Positions 5,758-12,030 of a stretch of 12,030 bases of DNA are shown one piece after another. The notes below the pieces were generated by a model. The model was not told the DNA's origin, ran no database searches, and worked only from the letters and a program-made list of their open reading frames with translations. Position 1 is the first letter of the stretch; each line of letters begins with the position of its first letter. This DNA is from Armatimonadota bacterium (GTDB taxonomy: Bacteria > Armatimonadota > Fimbriimonadia > Fimbriimonadales > ATM1), in contig JACDEQ010000043.1 in NCBI GenBank assembly GCA_013816225.1, positions 1-12,030 on the forward strand, written 5' to 3'. Made by a program: the position numbers and the translations under genes.

Positions 5758-7582
5758 CAGGAACCAAGGTGATGCTCAGGGGCTCGCCAGGGCTATGGAT
5801 TCGAATCTTGAAAACGTCGTTCGTGAGCGTCAGGATGTCCACCTTGCGGGAGATGCCCTCTTCGGTCATCGTGAGCGCGCCGCCTTCGTACTTCCACGTT
5901 CCGAGCGAAGGTGTGCCATTGGGCGAGGCGATAACCAGCGTGCCTTCGGACAAGAAGACATAGAGCTGGCCCGGCGCGACGCCCAACGATTCGCTCACCC
6001 TCCACACCTTGTCGACGAAACCTGCCTCTCCGCCGGGGCGGACCATCTCCATAAGCATTTCGACCCGGTTCGGCGCGCCGTTCGTGAGGACCGGGTACGA
6101 CCTCGTGGACGTGAACTTCATTTGCCCGTCGACACCGATCGTCGCGCGGATGGCGTAGCGGCGGCCGGGCAAGATGCGAGCTGCATCGTACGGCAAGGTG
6201 AACGGAATCGGAACCTGCTTGTCGCCGAATCTCGTTTTGGATTCGGCGATGAGCTCGGCCGGCGCGCCGGCGCGGGGGACGTCCTCCAGGCGCACGGTCA
6301 GCTCGGCGTTGGGGGGCATGGCGATTCGCTCGCGATAGGTGGCCGTTCCCGTGACGGCGGACTGGCTTAGTTCGACACCGGCAAAGCCTCCATCGAAGAA
6401 CCGTCGTGTGATAACCAGCCCTGGAACAAAACCCGTGACGTGGTCTAAACCTGGGTCAAGGGAAATCGCACGCACGTTGCCCGTCGGCTCCATTATCTTG
6501 GCAGCCTTCTTTGTGTTTTCGTCCGGGATAATCTGGTCGCCGGGAACGTACGGAAGCAGCATCTTGGTGCGCGGTTGCCAGTTGTAGCTGTCGTTATCCT
6601 TCATTGCGCGCATAACGGGGTCTAGCGAGTCGCCATACTTAAGGGCATTGCGAAAACGAGGGGTAAGCACGCGCTCGGTCGAGAGAAGGGCGCCGAGTTG
6701 AGTCCCTTTGAGCAGCATTTTCTTTCCCAGCTCTTCTTCGGTCAGAGTCTGCTTGTAGACGAAGGGGATATACGAGGCGAACGAGGGAATGAAGTAGTCA
6801 TTCAACTTGAGCCCCGGCGTTCGCGACTGAATGCCAAGCGCGATGTACGCACTAGCTACAAATTTGAATCCCCGCACGGCAGCATCGGGAGTCTTGGCAA
6901 CAATCCACTTTGCCATCGTGCCGCTCATATCGTAAGGGCCAGCCATCGGCGCGGCCATATCGGGCGCGAAGCCCGCCATGCGCAGCCGTTCCAGCTTCCT
7001 CACCATCCACATGGCCATTCCGCCACCTTCCGAGTAACCGGTAACGAACAGCTTCGGCCCCGTGTTTACGTTCGCTTTTCGTGCGGCTTCGCGAGCGGGG
7101 TCGATCATGTCGATCCCGGCTTGGCAATTCACCGACCCCAAGGTATACGGGTGCGCGCGCTTATCATCGCCCAGGCCAAACGTATCCGGAATCGCCACCG
7201 CATACCCGCCAATGCAGAAAGCCAGAACCACGGCCTCGAGCGCCGGGTTCTTGTTCGTTGCGAAAAGGGATGGAGAATTCCTTCGGTCGGTGGTAAACCC
7301 CATGAAGAAAATCACCAGGCCCTTCGGCGCGCCATTATGCGGCAGCGCAAGAAGACCGCTCACATGCACTTTGGTGTTTCCGTCGTGCGCCCGGTAGCGT
7401 AGCTTGTAAAGGTCAACGCCGCTCTTTATCTCCAGAGTCGTCGGACCGGGAAAAATCTTGGCATATCGCGCCGTCGCGTCCTCGGGCGAGAATGTGGCGA
7501 CGCGCTTCGAGTCCCACGTTTGCGCGAAGCCGGCAGCCGAAGCAACGAGGGCGACGCCGATGAGCGCACACAGACGGTTCAT
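5747..7582 (-). CDS. Secreted alpha/beta hydrolase fused to YbaY-like and C-terminal domains, 611 aa
   Basis: Residues 1-20 form a signal peptide (hydrophobic core LIGVALVASAAGFA, cleavage probably after Ala20 before QTW), so the enzyme is exported. Residues ~45-400 are a lipase/prolyl-peptidase-like alpha/beta hydrolase. The nucleophile elbow is G-Y-S-E-G-G (182-187, Ser184), the acid is probably Asp349 in PGDQIIP, and the base is His381 in GLDHVTGF. Residues ~410-512 resemble the YbaY/YscW lipoprotein domain, with TGTATYRERIAMPPNAELTV, LEDVPRAGAPA, VPIPFTLPYD and YAIRATI. Residues ~520-611 are a small beta domain (VWRVSESLGVAPGQLYVFLSEGTL, GTWKYEGGALTM) like the META/lipocalin-like tails found with YbaY. 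Start ATG 7582 lacks an SD but has TACACT 6 nt upstream. The substrate is unknown; an ester or lipid is likely. The 3' end overlaps the epimerase relic by 11 bp. Confidence 0.88.
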   Translation of the reverse strand: MNRLCALIGVALVASAAGFAQTWDSKRVATFSPEDATARYAKIFPGPTTLEIKSGVDLYKLRYRAHDGNTKVHVSGLLALPHNGAPKGLVIFFMGFTTDRRNSPSLFATNKNPALEAVVLAFCIGGYAVAIPDTFGLGDDKRAHPYTLGSVNCQAGIDMIDPAREAARKANVNTGPKLFVTGYSEGGGMAMWMVRKLERLRMAGFAPDMAAPMAGPYDMSGTMAKWIVAKTPDAAVRGFKFVASAYIALGIQSRTPGLKLNDYFIPSFASYIPFVYKQTLTEEELGKKMLLKGTQLGALLSTERVLTPRFRNALKYGDSLDPVMRAMKDNDSYNWQPRTKMLLPYVPGDQIIPDENTKKAAKIMEPTGNVRAISLDPGLDHVTGFVPGLVITRRFFDGGFAGVELSQSAVTGTATYRERIAMPPNAELTVRLEDVPRAGAPAELIAESKTRFGDKQVPIPFTLPYDAARILPGRRYAIRATIGVDGQMKFTSTRSYPVLTNGAPNRVEMLMEMVRPGGEAGFVDKVWRVSESLGVAPGQLYVFLSEGTLVIASPNGTPSLGTWKYEGGALTMTEEGISRKVDILTLTNDVFKIRIHSPGEPLSITLVPAKV

Positions 7583-7588
7583 GCTCTG

Positions 7589-7594
7589 AGTGTA
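7589..7594 (-). promoter_or_regulatory. Possible -10 box for leaderless hydrolase transcript
   Basis: TACACT (TANNNT) on the minus strand ends 6 bases before the ATG at 7582, and no SD lies between. Transcription would start at or within a base or two of the ATG. No clear -35 box. Confidence 0.35.
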
Positions 7595-7673
7595 CTCTGT
7601 TTAATGTGTGGTCTTGAGGCACGCAATCGCGCGCTCCCCGTCGTCTTGGCGGGGTGGGACTCACGGCAACAGT

Positions 7674-7743
7674 CGGTTATCGGGACCCATGAAACATGCT
7701 GTTATAGCCGCCGCTTAAAGCGCTTAACGGATGCCGATAACCG
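7674..7743. repeat. Perfect 10-bp inverted repeat with 50-bp spacer
   Basis: CGGTTATCGG (7674-7683) is the exact reverse complement of CCGATAACCG (7734-7743). The 50-bp spacer contains the 8-bp palindrome AAGCGCTT. No T run follows on either strand, so it is not an intrinsic terminator. It could be the ends of a tiny mobile cassette, a cruciform, or two operator half-sites. There is no gene in 7595-7787 that I can support. Confidence 0.6.
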
Positions 7744-7787
7744 CCTTGCCCGGTCCGTGCCGTTGCGGGGGGGGTAAGAGGACGGGC

Positions 7788-7925
7788 TGGAATGCGCCCA
7801 AAAAATTAGACACTTGAGATCTTACGCTCCTCCGCGGTGAGCGTCTCGAAGTCTGCCGGCGACTCGTAGCCGAGGCTGGAGTGCAGCCGGGTCAGATTGT
7901 AGTCCAGGTCGATGAATGAGGCAAG
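7788..7925 (-). mobile_element. IS3-family insertion sequence remnant (transposase C-terminus plus end)
   Basis: The minus strand encodes F-I-D-L-D-Y-N-L-T-R-L-H-S-S-L-G-Y-E-S-P followed by ADFETLTAEERKISSV and a TAA (7806-7808). The YN-x-x-R-x-HSxLGY-x-SPxxFE signature is the C-terminus of IS3-family OrfB DDE transposases. Immediately beyond the stop, CCCAAAAAATTAGACA resembles the terminal repeat of such elements; the edge may be the TG at 7788. Upstream of the conserved part the frame closes at a TAG within 40 bases and no catalytic D, D or E segment survives. Only about 140 bp of the element remain. Confidence 0.8.
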
Positions 7926-8475
7926 CGACGCGCTTGCCGGGGGCCGAATCCTCTATGGCGTGCAACCGCAAGGGGCTCGATCCCGAAGTGGAGCAGCTCG
8001 TCAGGGAGCATCTCGCGGAGTTCGCTCACCTCGGCCAGGACGCCCTTTGCACCAAGATCGGGCACCTTCAAAACGCCCGACCCCATGGTCATGACAAACG
8101 CCTACCTCAGCAAGAAGGATCGTGACTACAGCCGGGCTCGGCGGTTTCTCACTACCTTTTTCGAGGCAGAGGACTGTTCGCGTCATCGAGCTCACGACTA
8201 ACCTCTCGCTTTCGCTTGCGGCTTGCCGCTTTGTTGTGTCCAAAGGAATTCTCGCGCCACTCTATTCGCCCGATCCTGTGGAGATTGCGCCCGGCCTCAA
8301 TACGGAACGGCTAAGTCTATGGCCCTATGATCGGCGTAGAGGTCCATCCAAGGTAGGAAGACACCATCTGTAGCCCGCGATTCTGAAGGGCCAAAAGTGG
8401 CGTTCATAGCCGTTCGCCCTTATTCATACATAATGAGAATCGGCGGTTTGTTTCAAAAGCGGCGAGGAGAAGACT
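7926..8475. other. Stretch without a supported gene
   Basis: Several short open frames cross this stretch. One reads M-T-N-A-Y-L-S-K-K-D-R-D-Y-S from 8091 and closes after 36 residues. Another, from 7916 to 8125, includes LDPEVEQLVREHLAEF. A minus frame, 8092-7892, overlaps the latter. They lack SD sites, match no family I know and contradict one another. I read the stretch as decayed DNA beside the IS remnant. Its last 50 bases hold the upstream region of the small gene at 8476, including CATAAT at 8429-8434. Confidence 0.4.
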
Positions 8476-8742
8476 ATGAAACGATTTTTGATGATTTCGA
8501 CGGCCACGGAGGTAGCAGTATCCACCGGCGAGATCATAAGCGTCAGACTGCGATCCGAAGATAACCATCGCTCAATTCGAGTTGTGGCACTCGACAAAGA
8601 CTGGGTCGAATTCGTTTGCTACTTTGACCCTATGCGAGTTACTTCCACAGAAATATGGCGCCGATCGACCATCGAAGGCGTCCGCTGGCGAACCGAAAAG
8701 GAAGAGGCAGACGCCTTCTTGTTAGCTCGAAACGGTTCTTAG
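8476..8742 (+). CDS. Small protein of unknown function, 88 aa
   Basis: Not recognised. The start is well supported: GAGGAG (8464-8469) lies six bases before ATG 8476, and a possible -10 box CATAAT lies at 8429-8434, though I saw no good -35. The product is MKRFLMISTATEVAVSTGEIISV..., without a convincing signal peptide or membrane segment (the first 10 residues are only mildly hydrophobic). It ends in a charged region, WRRSTIEGVRWRTEKEEADAFLLARNGS. Predicted character is a small mixed beta/alpha soluble protein. It is followed by a 124-bp gap and a PEP-CTERM gene on the same strand, and may share its transcript. It is likely real but function is unknown. Confidence 0.6.
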   Translation: MKRFLMISTATEVAVSTGEIISVRLRSEDNHRSIRVVALDKDWVEFVCYFDPMRVTSTEIWRRSTIEGVRWRTEKEEADAFLLARNGS

Positions 8743-8816
8743 TCTCCGCCTTTCTCCCACCCAATTGTGTTTCCCACGAAATCGGCGTCATAAAACCGCC
8801 GAATCCGGACAAGTAT

Positions 8817-8857
8817 TTAGGGGGGCATGCTGCATCGCAGGCTTCCCCCCTAAGGAG
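8817..8857 (+). promoter_or_regulatory. G6/C6 hairpin abutting the SD of the PEP-CTERM gene
   Basis: TTAGGGGGG (8817-8825) and CCCCCCTAA (8845-8853) are perfectly complementary (9 bp). Inside the 19-nt loop CTGC/GCAG can add a small apical helix. The SD AAGGAG (8852-8857) begins within the 3' arm, so the fold would cover part of it. No T run follows, so it is not an intrinsic terminator. It is a candidate for translational control of the TTG-started gene at 8867. Confidence 0.55.
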
Positions 8858-8866
8858 CAAACAAAG

Positions 8867-9640
8867 TTGAAAACGAACATTCTTACAAAGGGCCTTGCCA
8901 TAGGCTTCCTGTCGGGCGCAGCCGGGTCAGCCTTGGCTTTCGACGTCACGCCAGGCACACTCATTGAGCTAGCTGTCGGTGGGACTCCGGAGCTCGTCGA
9001 ATACGACTTCGCTGGGAACATTACCGAGACGCTTACCTTGGGCGGTCTGCTCAACACGGGCGCTAGTGTCGCGGTGATCGGAAGCCGCGTCTTCGTATCG
9101 GACGTTGGCGGCAACGTGGGCGAAGTGGATCTGAACACGGGCAACGTGTTCGGGATTTTCGCCTCCGCCTCGAATGAAGGCTTGGGCGACAACGCGACGG
9201 ACCTGCTCGCAATAGATTACGGCTCGGGCACCGCGTCGCGATATACCACCGGCGGTAGTTTTCTTGAGGCGCACGGCACCATTGGAGGAATCACGGGGGT
9301 TGACGCAACCGCGACGACCATTTATGTCGCTAGATACGACGATGGCAGCGTCTACTCGTACGACTACGCCGGCAGCCAAACCGGCTCATTCGCCACAGGC
9401 TGGGGAGCAAGTAGCTTATCCGGCCTGGGCTACGACAGCACTTCAGGTCTGGTTTGGGTTGCCACGGGCTTCGGCAGCGACCACATCAGCGCTTACGACT
9501 CAGGCGGCAATCTAGTGGCGGACTGGCGAAACAATCGCGACTGGATTAACGGCCTCGACGTTGTAGGAGTGCCTGAACCCGCGACAATTGTCGTGCTCGG
9601 GATCGGCATTTTGGTCTTGGCTCGACGCCGGTTTCGATAA
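8867..9640 (+). CDS. Secreted PEP-CTERM protein, beta-propeller-like (TTG start)
   Basis: An exported surface or matrix-type protein of about 257 residues. The start is TTG 8867 (AAGGAG nine bases upstream). The frame is open further back to an ATG at 8765, but that extension is not signal-like and includes the hairpin. From TTG, the product begins with a signal peptide, (M)KTNILTKGLAIGFLSGAAGSALA, then FDVTPG. The body has short repeating units of the kind VFVSDVGGNVGEVDLNTG, IYVARYDDGSVYSYDYAG and VWVATGFGSDHISAYDSGG, suggesting a six- or seven-blade NHL/YVTN-like propeller. The C-terminus is a classic PEP-CTERM signal: VPEP, then the hydrophobic stretch ATIVVLGIGILVLA, then RRRFR. By analogy exosortase (not in this window) would cleave at it. 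The ligand is unknown. Confidence 0.88.
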   Translation: MKTNILTKGLAIGFLSGAAGSALAFDVTPGTLIELAVGGTPELVEYDFAGNITETLTLGGLLNTGASVAVIGSRVFVSDVGGNVGEVDLNTGNVFGIFASASNEGLGDNATDLLAIDYGSGTASRYTTGGSFLEAHGTIGGITGVDATATTIYVARYDDGSVYSYDYAGSQTGSFATGWGASSLSGLGYDSTSGLVWVATGFGSDHISAYDSGGNLVADWRNNRDWINGLDVVGVPEPATIVVLGIGILVLARRRFR

Positions 9641-9709
9641 ACCGAGATCGATCCGTGCGGCTAGGCTCCGGGTTCCGGGGCCTGGCCGCCGACACCCGGC
9701 CTCCAGATG

Positions 9710-9715
9710 TAAACT
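9710..9715 (+). promoter_or_regulatory. serA: Possible -10 box for leaderless serA transcript
   Basis: TAAACT (TANNNT) ends 8 bases before the serA ATG (9724). The intervening AACGGCCA contains no SD. This fits transcription starting at, or a base or two before, the start codon. No -35 match was found. Confidence 0.35.
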
Positions 9716-9723
9716 AACGGCCA

Positions 9724-10929
9724 ATGAAGGTTTTGGTCGCGGATAAGTTCGAGCAGAGCGGTTTGGATGGGCTAAAGGCGCTCGGAGTCGAGGTCGAGTA
9801 TGACCCCGAACTCAGAGAGCAAGCTCTAATCGACAGGACGCACGAATCCGAGGCCGACATACTCGTGGTCCGCTCCACGAAAGTTCCCGCCGACCTGATG
9901 GAGGGAAGCAAGCTTTCGCTGATCATCCGAGCCGGAGCCGGATACAATACGATCGACGTGGAGGCCGCCAGCAGGCTCGGAATCTACGTTTCAAACTGCC
10001 CGGGAAAGAACAGCCAGGCGGTCGCCGAACTGACAATGGGCCTTATCCTTGCGATCGACAGGCACATCCCGGACTGTGTGAGCGAACTGCGAGCCGGTCG
10101 ATGGAACAAGAAGAAGTTCAGCCAGGCGAACGGGCTTTATGGGCGTACATTGGGCCTCATCGGTATGGGCAAAATTGGCCAAGAGGTCATCGCGCGTGCA
10201 AAAGCTTTCGGCATGAACGTGGTCGCCTACAGCCGATGGATGACGGCCGACGTGGCCGCAGCCCTCGGAATCGGCAGGGCGGCGTCGCTCGACGAGCTCG
10301 CAGCGCAATCCGACGTCGTCTCGATCCACGTCTCGCTGACCCCCGAAACGAAGGGGCTTCTCGGCGAAGCCTTCTTCCAGAAAATGCTGCCGGGGGCTTA
10401 CTTCATCAATACGAGCAGAGCAGAGGTCGTCGATCAGTCGGCTCTTGAAAGTGCACTGCTGTCGAGGGACTTATTTGCCGGCCTTGACGTGTTCGACGGG
10501 GAGCCTTCGGCCGGTGAGGCCAAGTATGCAGGGCCGCTTACGGACAACCCGAGGGTTTACTGCACTCATCATATCGGCGCGAGCACCGAGCAAGCTCAAG
10601 AGGCCGTTGCCGCCGAAACGGTTCGTATCGTCCGAGAGTATAGGCATACCGGCATCGTCCCTAATGCGGTCAACGTCAGGCCTGCGGAAGTCGCGTCGCA
10701 CCTCCTTGTTGTCCGGCACCTCGATCGCGTAGGCGTTTTGGCTCATGTTCTGGGGGTGCTCAAGGACGAGGGAGTCAACGTTCAAGAGATGGAGAACATC
10801 GTCCTGGGCGGGGCGCAAGCGGCCATCGCCCAGATCGCCTTGGACAAAGAGCCCACCGGCGACGCCCTCCTAAAGATGAAGCTCAATAGCAACGTTCTCG
10901 ATTCGAGCGTGTTTCCCATCGAGCGCTAG
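9724..10929 (+). CDS. serA: D-3-phosphoglycerate dehydrogenase with C-terminal ACT domain
   Basis: First step of serine synthesis: 3-phosphoglycerate plus NAD to 3-phosphohydroxypyruvate; cytosolic. The catalytic part belongs to the D-isomer 2-hydroxyacid dehydrogenases. The substrate-binding lobe includes RAGAGYNTIDVEAA (69-82) and NCPGKNSQAVAELTMGL (91-107). The NAD fold has GMGKIG (147-152). Catalytic Arg232 lies in NTSRAEVVD, Glu260 in DVFDGEP and His283 in CTHHIGAST. A C-terminal domain of about 75 residues (from ~326, VASHLLVVRHLDRVGVLAHV) is ACT-like and usually binds serine as a feedback inhibitor. The length of 401 matches the short (E. coli-like) class without the ASB domain. The ATG has no SD. 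It stands alone between two PEP-CTERM genes. Confidence 0.92.
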   Translation: MKVLVADKFEQSGLDGLKALGVEVEYDPELREQALIDRTHESEADILVVRSTKVPADLMEGSKLSLIIRAGAGYNTIDVEAASRLGIYVSNCPGKNSQAVAELTMGLILAIDRHIPDCVSELRAGRWNKKKFSQANGLYGRTLGLIGMGKIGQEVIARAKAFGMNVVAYSRWMTADVAAALGIGRAASLDELAAQSDVVSIHVSLTPETKGLLGEAFFQKMLPGAYFINTSRAEVVDQSALESALLSRDLFAGLDVFDGEPSAGEAKYAGPLTDNPRVYCTHHIGASTEQAQEAVAAETVRIVREYRHTGIVPNAVNVRPAEVASHLLVVRHLDRVGVLAHVLGVLKDEGVNVQEMENIVLGGAQAAIAQIALDKEPTGDALLKMKLNSNVLDSSVFPIER

Positions 10930-11082
10930 GCACGGAACGTCGTCAGCGCTAAGATCGTAAGCAAATCCATACCGCACACTTGCAATTCGTGGCCAAGTGC
11001 GAGTAAGTTTAAGAAGATTCGAATGCGTAGCCGATTTGGGCTTCGCTCTTGCAGTGTCAGCAAAAATAAGGAGGAATCAGAG

Positions 11083-11709
11083 ATGAATAAGACAACGCGC
11101 CTCGCCCTACTTGGAGTTATGGCAGTTGCGACGGCTTCGAGCGCAATAGCAACTTGGTACACGGACGAGGGTACGTTCTTGGCCAATATCACCGCCACTT
11201 ACTACCTCGAAGAATTCGACATGATGAGCTACGGCGACCCGCTTTCGGGCGAGCCCACGTGGGACGCTCCGGGCGGTAACGGCTACGGCTGGCAGGCTTC
11301 AGCCTCCGGTGGCCTTTATTCCGGCATCGGTTCGATTTCGACCAACGTTGCCGGTGACCCCCTGTTTATCACCTACACGGCTGATCCGGGTGGCGGAGTG
11401 ACTGCCGCGGGCGGACTGTTCGCCAACACCGATATCAGTGGTATCGAGATTCCGGGCGATATCACAGTGACGTTGAGCAACGGCGAGTCCATGACCGTTA
11501 CCAGCGATGGCACTCCGATGTTCCTTGGTTGGGTTGGCGGCGACGTCCTTACGGACTTCAACGCCTTTTCCGAGGATCCCGTTGGTGGCGCCAACAGCTG
11601 GGTTGAGATCGACCATCTATACACCGGCCAGGGCGTTCCTGAGCCCGGTACGGTTATCGCTCTTGGCCTTGGTCTCGTGGCTCTCGCAGCACGACGACGC
11701 CGTAAGTAG
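11083..11709 (+). CDS. Secreted PEP-CTERM protein, 208 aa
   Basis: An exported protein of unknown role. I chose ATG 11083 because AAGGAGG lies eight bases upstream and a signal peptide follows directly: MNKTTRLALLGVMAVATASSAIA, then TWYTDEGTF. The frame is open further back to 11023, but the extra 20 residues are charged and not signal-like. The body has the look of a jelly-roll or lectin-like domain (GTFLANITATYYLEEFD, GNGYGWQASASGG, DPLFITYTADPGGG). This pattern is frequent in PEP-CTERM proteins of environmental bacteria. The C-terminus VPEP-GTVIALGLGLVALA-ARRRRK is a complete PEP-CTERM signal. An intrinsic terminator follows 24 bp after the stop, so this is probably a single-gene transcript. 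Confidence 0.9.
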   Translation: MNKTTRLALLGVMAVATASSAIATWYTDEGTFLANITATYYLEEFDMMSYGDPLSGEPTWDAPGGNGYGWQASASGGLYSGIGSISTNVAGDPLFITYTADPGGGVTAAGGLFANTDISGIEIPGDITVTLSNGESMTVTSDGTPMFLGWVGGDVLTDFNAFSEDPVGGANSWVEIDHLYTGQGVPEPGTVIALGLGLVALAARRRRK

Positions 11710-11732
11710 TCTTTCGGCTACTGGTAATCGAA

Positions 11733-11772
11733 AAGCCCTTCTGTCGATTCGACGGGAGGGCTTATTCGTTTC
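11733..11772 (+). terminator. Rho-independent terminator
   Basis: AAGCCCTTCTGTCG (11733-11746) and CGACGGGAGGGCTT (11750-11763) pair over 14 bp with two G-U wobbles and a 3-base loop (ATT). The stem is followed by the T-rich ATTCGTTT. It closes the PEP-CTERM transcript and separates it from the ABC transporter gene downstream. Confidence 0.88.
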
Positions 11773-11794
11773 CGTCGATGCTCCTGCCTGACGG

Positions 11795-11800
11795 TATCAT
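11795..11800 (+). promoter_or_regulatory. Possible -10 box for leaderless ABC-ATPase transcript
   Basis: TATCAT (TANNNT) ends 8 bases before ATG 11809, the same distance as TAAACT before serA. The 8 bases between (CCCGGCTA) hold no SD. No clear -35 box. Confidence 0.35.
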
Positions 11801-11808
11801 CCCGGCTA

Positions 11809-12030
11809 ATGCTTCAGGTTATCGACCTCGTTAAGGAATACCGAACTGTTCGAGCGGTCGACCGCGTGTCGTTCCAGGTCGAGCCGGGAGAAATTGTAGG
11901 GTTGTTGGGCCCTAATGGAGCGGGAAAAACAACCACTATGCGTTGCATCGCCGGCATCCTACAGCCGACCGATGGGCGCATCCTCATCAACGGATACGAT
12001 TTGCTCATCGACCAGCGCTCGGCGAAGATG
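11809..12030 (+). CDS. ABC transporter ATP-binding protein, 3' end cut by window
   Basis: The first 74 residues of an ABC-type ATPase that would power a membrane transporter; the rest lies beyond the window. It begins MLQVIDLVKEYRTVRAVDRVSF, the usual first strands with the A-loop Tyr11. Walker A is GPNGAGKT (34-41), followed by TTMRCIAGILQPTDGRILINGYD. The Q-loop, signature, Walker B and permease are not visible. The wording MRCIAGILQPTDGxIxINGYD is typical of ABC-2-type exporters such as multidrug or Nod-factor-like systems, so a permease gene downstream is likely. The gene starts 37 bp after the terminator stem of the previous gene, has no SD and may be leaderless. Confidence 0.9.
   Translation, partial: MLQVIDLVKEYRTVRAVDRVSFQVEPGEIVGLLGPNGAGKTTTMRCIAGILQPTDGRILINGYDLLIDQRSAKM

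Noticed and set aside
5543..6370. 275-residue plus-strand open frame across the secreted hydrolase
   Set aside because: Antisense shadow of a well-supported gene, with no SD and low-complexity Arg/His-rich product.
7892..8125. Overlapping plus and minus open frames beyond the IS remnant
   Set aside because: Products contradict one another, no SD or recognised family; treated as decayed DNA.
8122..8373. 83-residue open frame ahead of the small gene
   Set aside because: No ribosome binding site and no family resemblance.
9660..9703. GC-rich inverted sequence between the first PEP-CTERM gene and serA as a terminator
   Set aside because: CCGGGT/ACCCGG can pair, but no T run follows and the loop is long. 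Not enough for a terminator call.
10922..10950. AGCGCT repeated twice at the end of serA as a terminator
   Set aside because: Six pairs with a 17-base loop and no T run; the motif is self-palindromic, so pairing is weak evidence.
1..12030. CRISPR arrays, toxin-antitoxin pairs, rRNA
   Set aside because: No regularly spaced repeats, no recognisable toxin or antitoxin pair and no rRNA-like sequence found on either strand.

Overview
The window is bacterial chromosome, moderately GC-rich and densely coded. The best taxonomic hint is a pair of secreted proteins that end in PEP-CTERM sorting signals. These occur beside a rpsF-ssb pair and beside SD-less genes that have a TANNNT box 6-8 nt before the start codon. 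I infer an environmental, exosortase-bearing bacterium, possibly Armatimonadota/Fimbriimonadia-like, but nothing in the window proves the phylum.

Layout. (1) 1-2909, plus strand: a tightly coupled operon of a 5'-truncated putrescine-type aminotransferase, a small alpha/beta hydrolase and a threonine aldolase, joined by ATGA overlaps. It points to amine/amino-acid catabolism. (2) 2872-4658, minus strand: rpsF, ssb and a bifunctional phosphoglucose/phosphomannose isomerase. The isomerase overlaps the threonine aldolase gene tail to tail by 38 bp. The rpsF leader can fold so that its Shine-Dalgarno sequence is paired. (3) 4764-4838: tRNA-Asn(GTT) with encoded CCA, divergent from rpsF. (4) 4839-5757: a scar region behind the tRNA, with a 15-bp palindrome, a perfect 12-bp tandem repeat, a relic of the start of a type I methyltransferase gene (hsdM) and the C-terminal third of an N-acylglucosamine 2-epimerase-family gene. 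(5) 5747-7582, minus strand: a large secreted alpha/beta hydrolase fused to a YbaY-like domain and a further C-terminal domain. (6) 7583-8475: mostly non-coding, with a long-spaced inverted repeat and the transposase tail of an IS3-family element. (7) 8476-9640: a small unknown gene, then a PEP-CTERM protein with a TTG start whose ribosome binding site abuts a strong G6/C6 hairpin. (8) 9724-10929: an ACT-domain phosphoglycerate dehydrogenase (serA). (9) 11083-11709: a second PEP-CTERM protein followed by a clear intrinsic terminator. (10) 11809-end: the start of an ABC transporter ATPase.

Housekeeping and accessory material are interleaved. The tRNA-Asn locus looks like an old integration hot spot, now holding only gene debris. 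I do not see a complete new defence or mobile system. The most interesting observations are the probable rpsF autoregulatory leader, three putative leaderless genes with a shared box and spacing, the RBS-proximal hairpin of the first PEP-CTERM gene, and the unusual three-domain secreted hydrolase.
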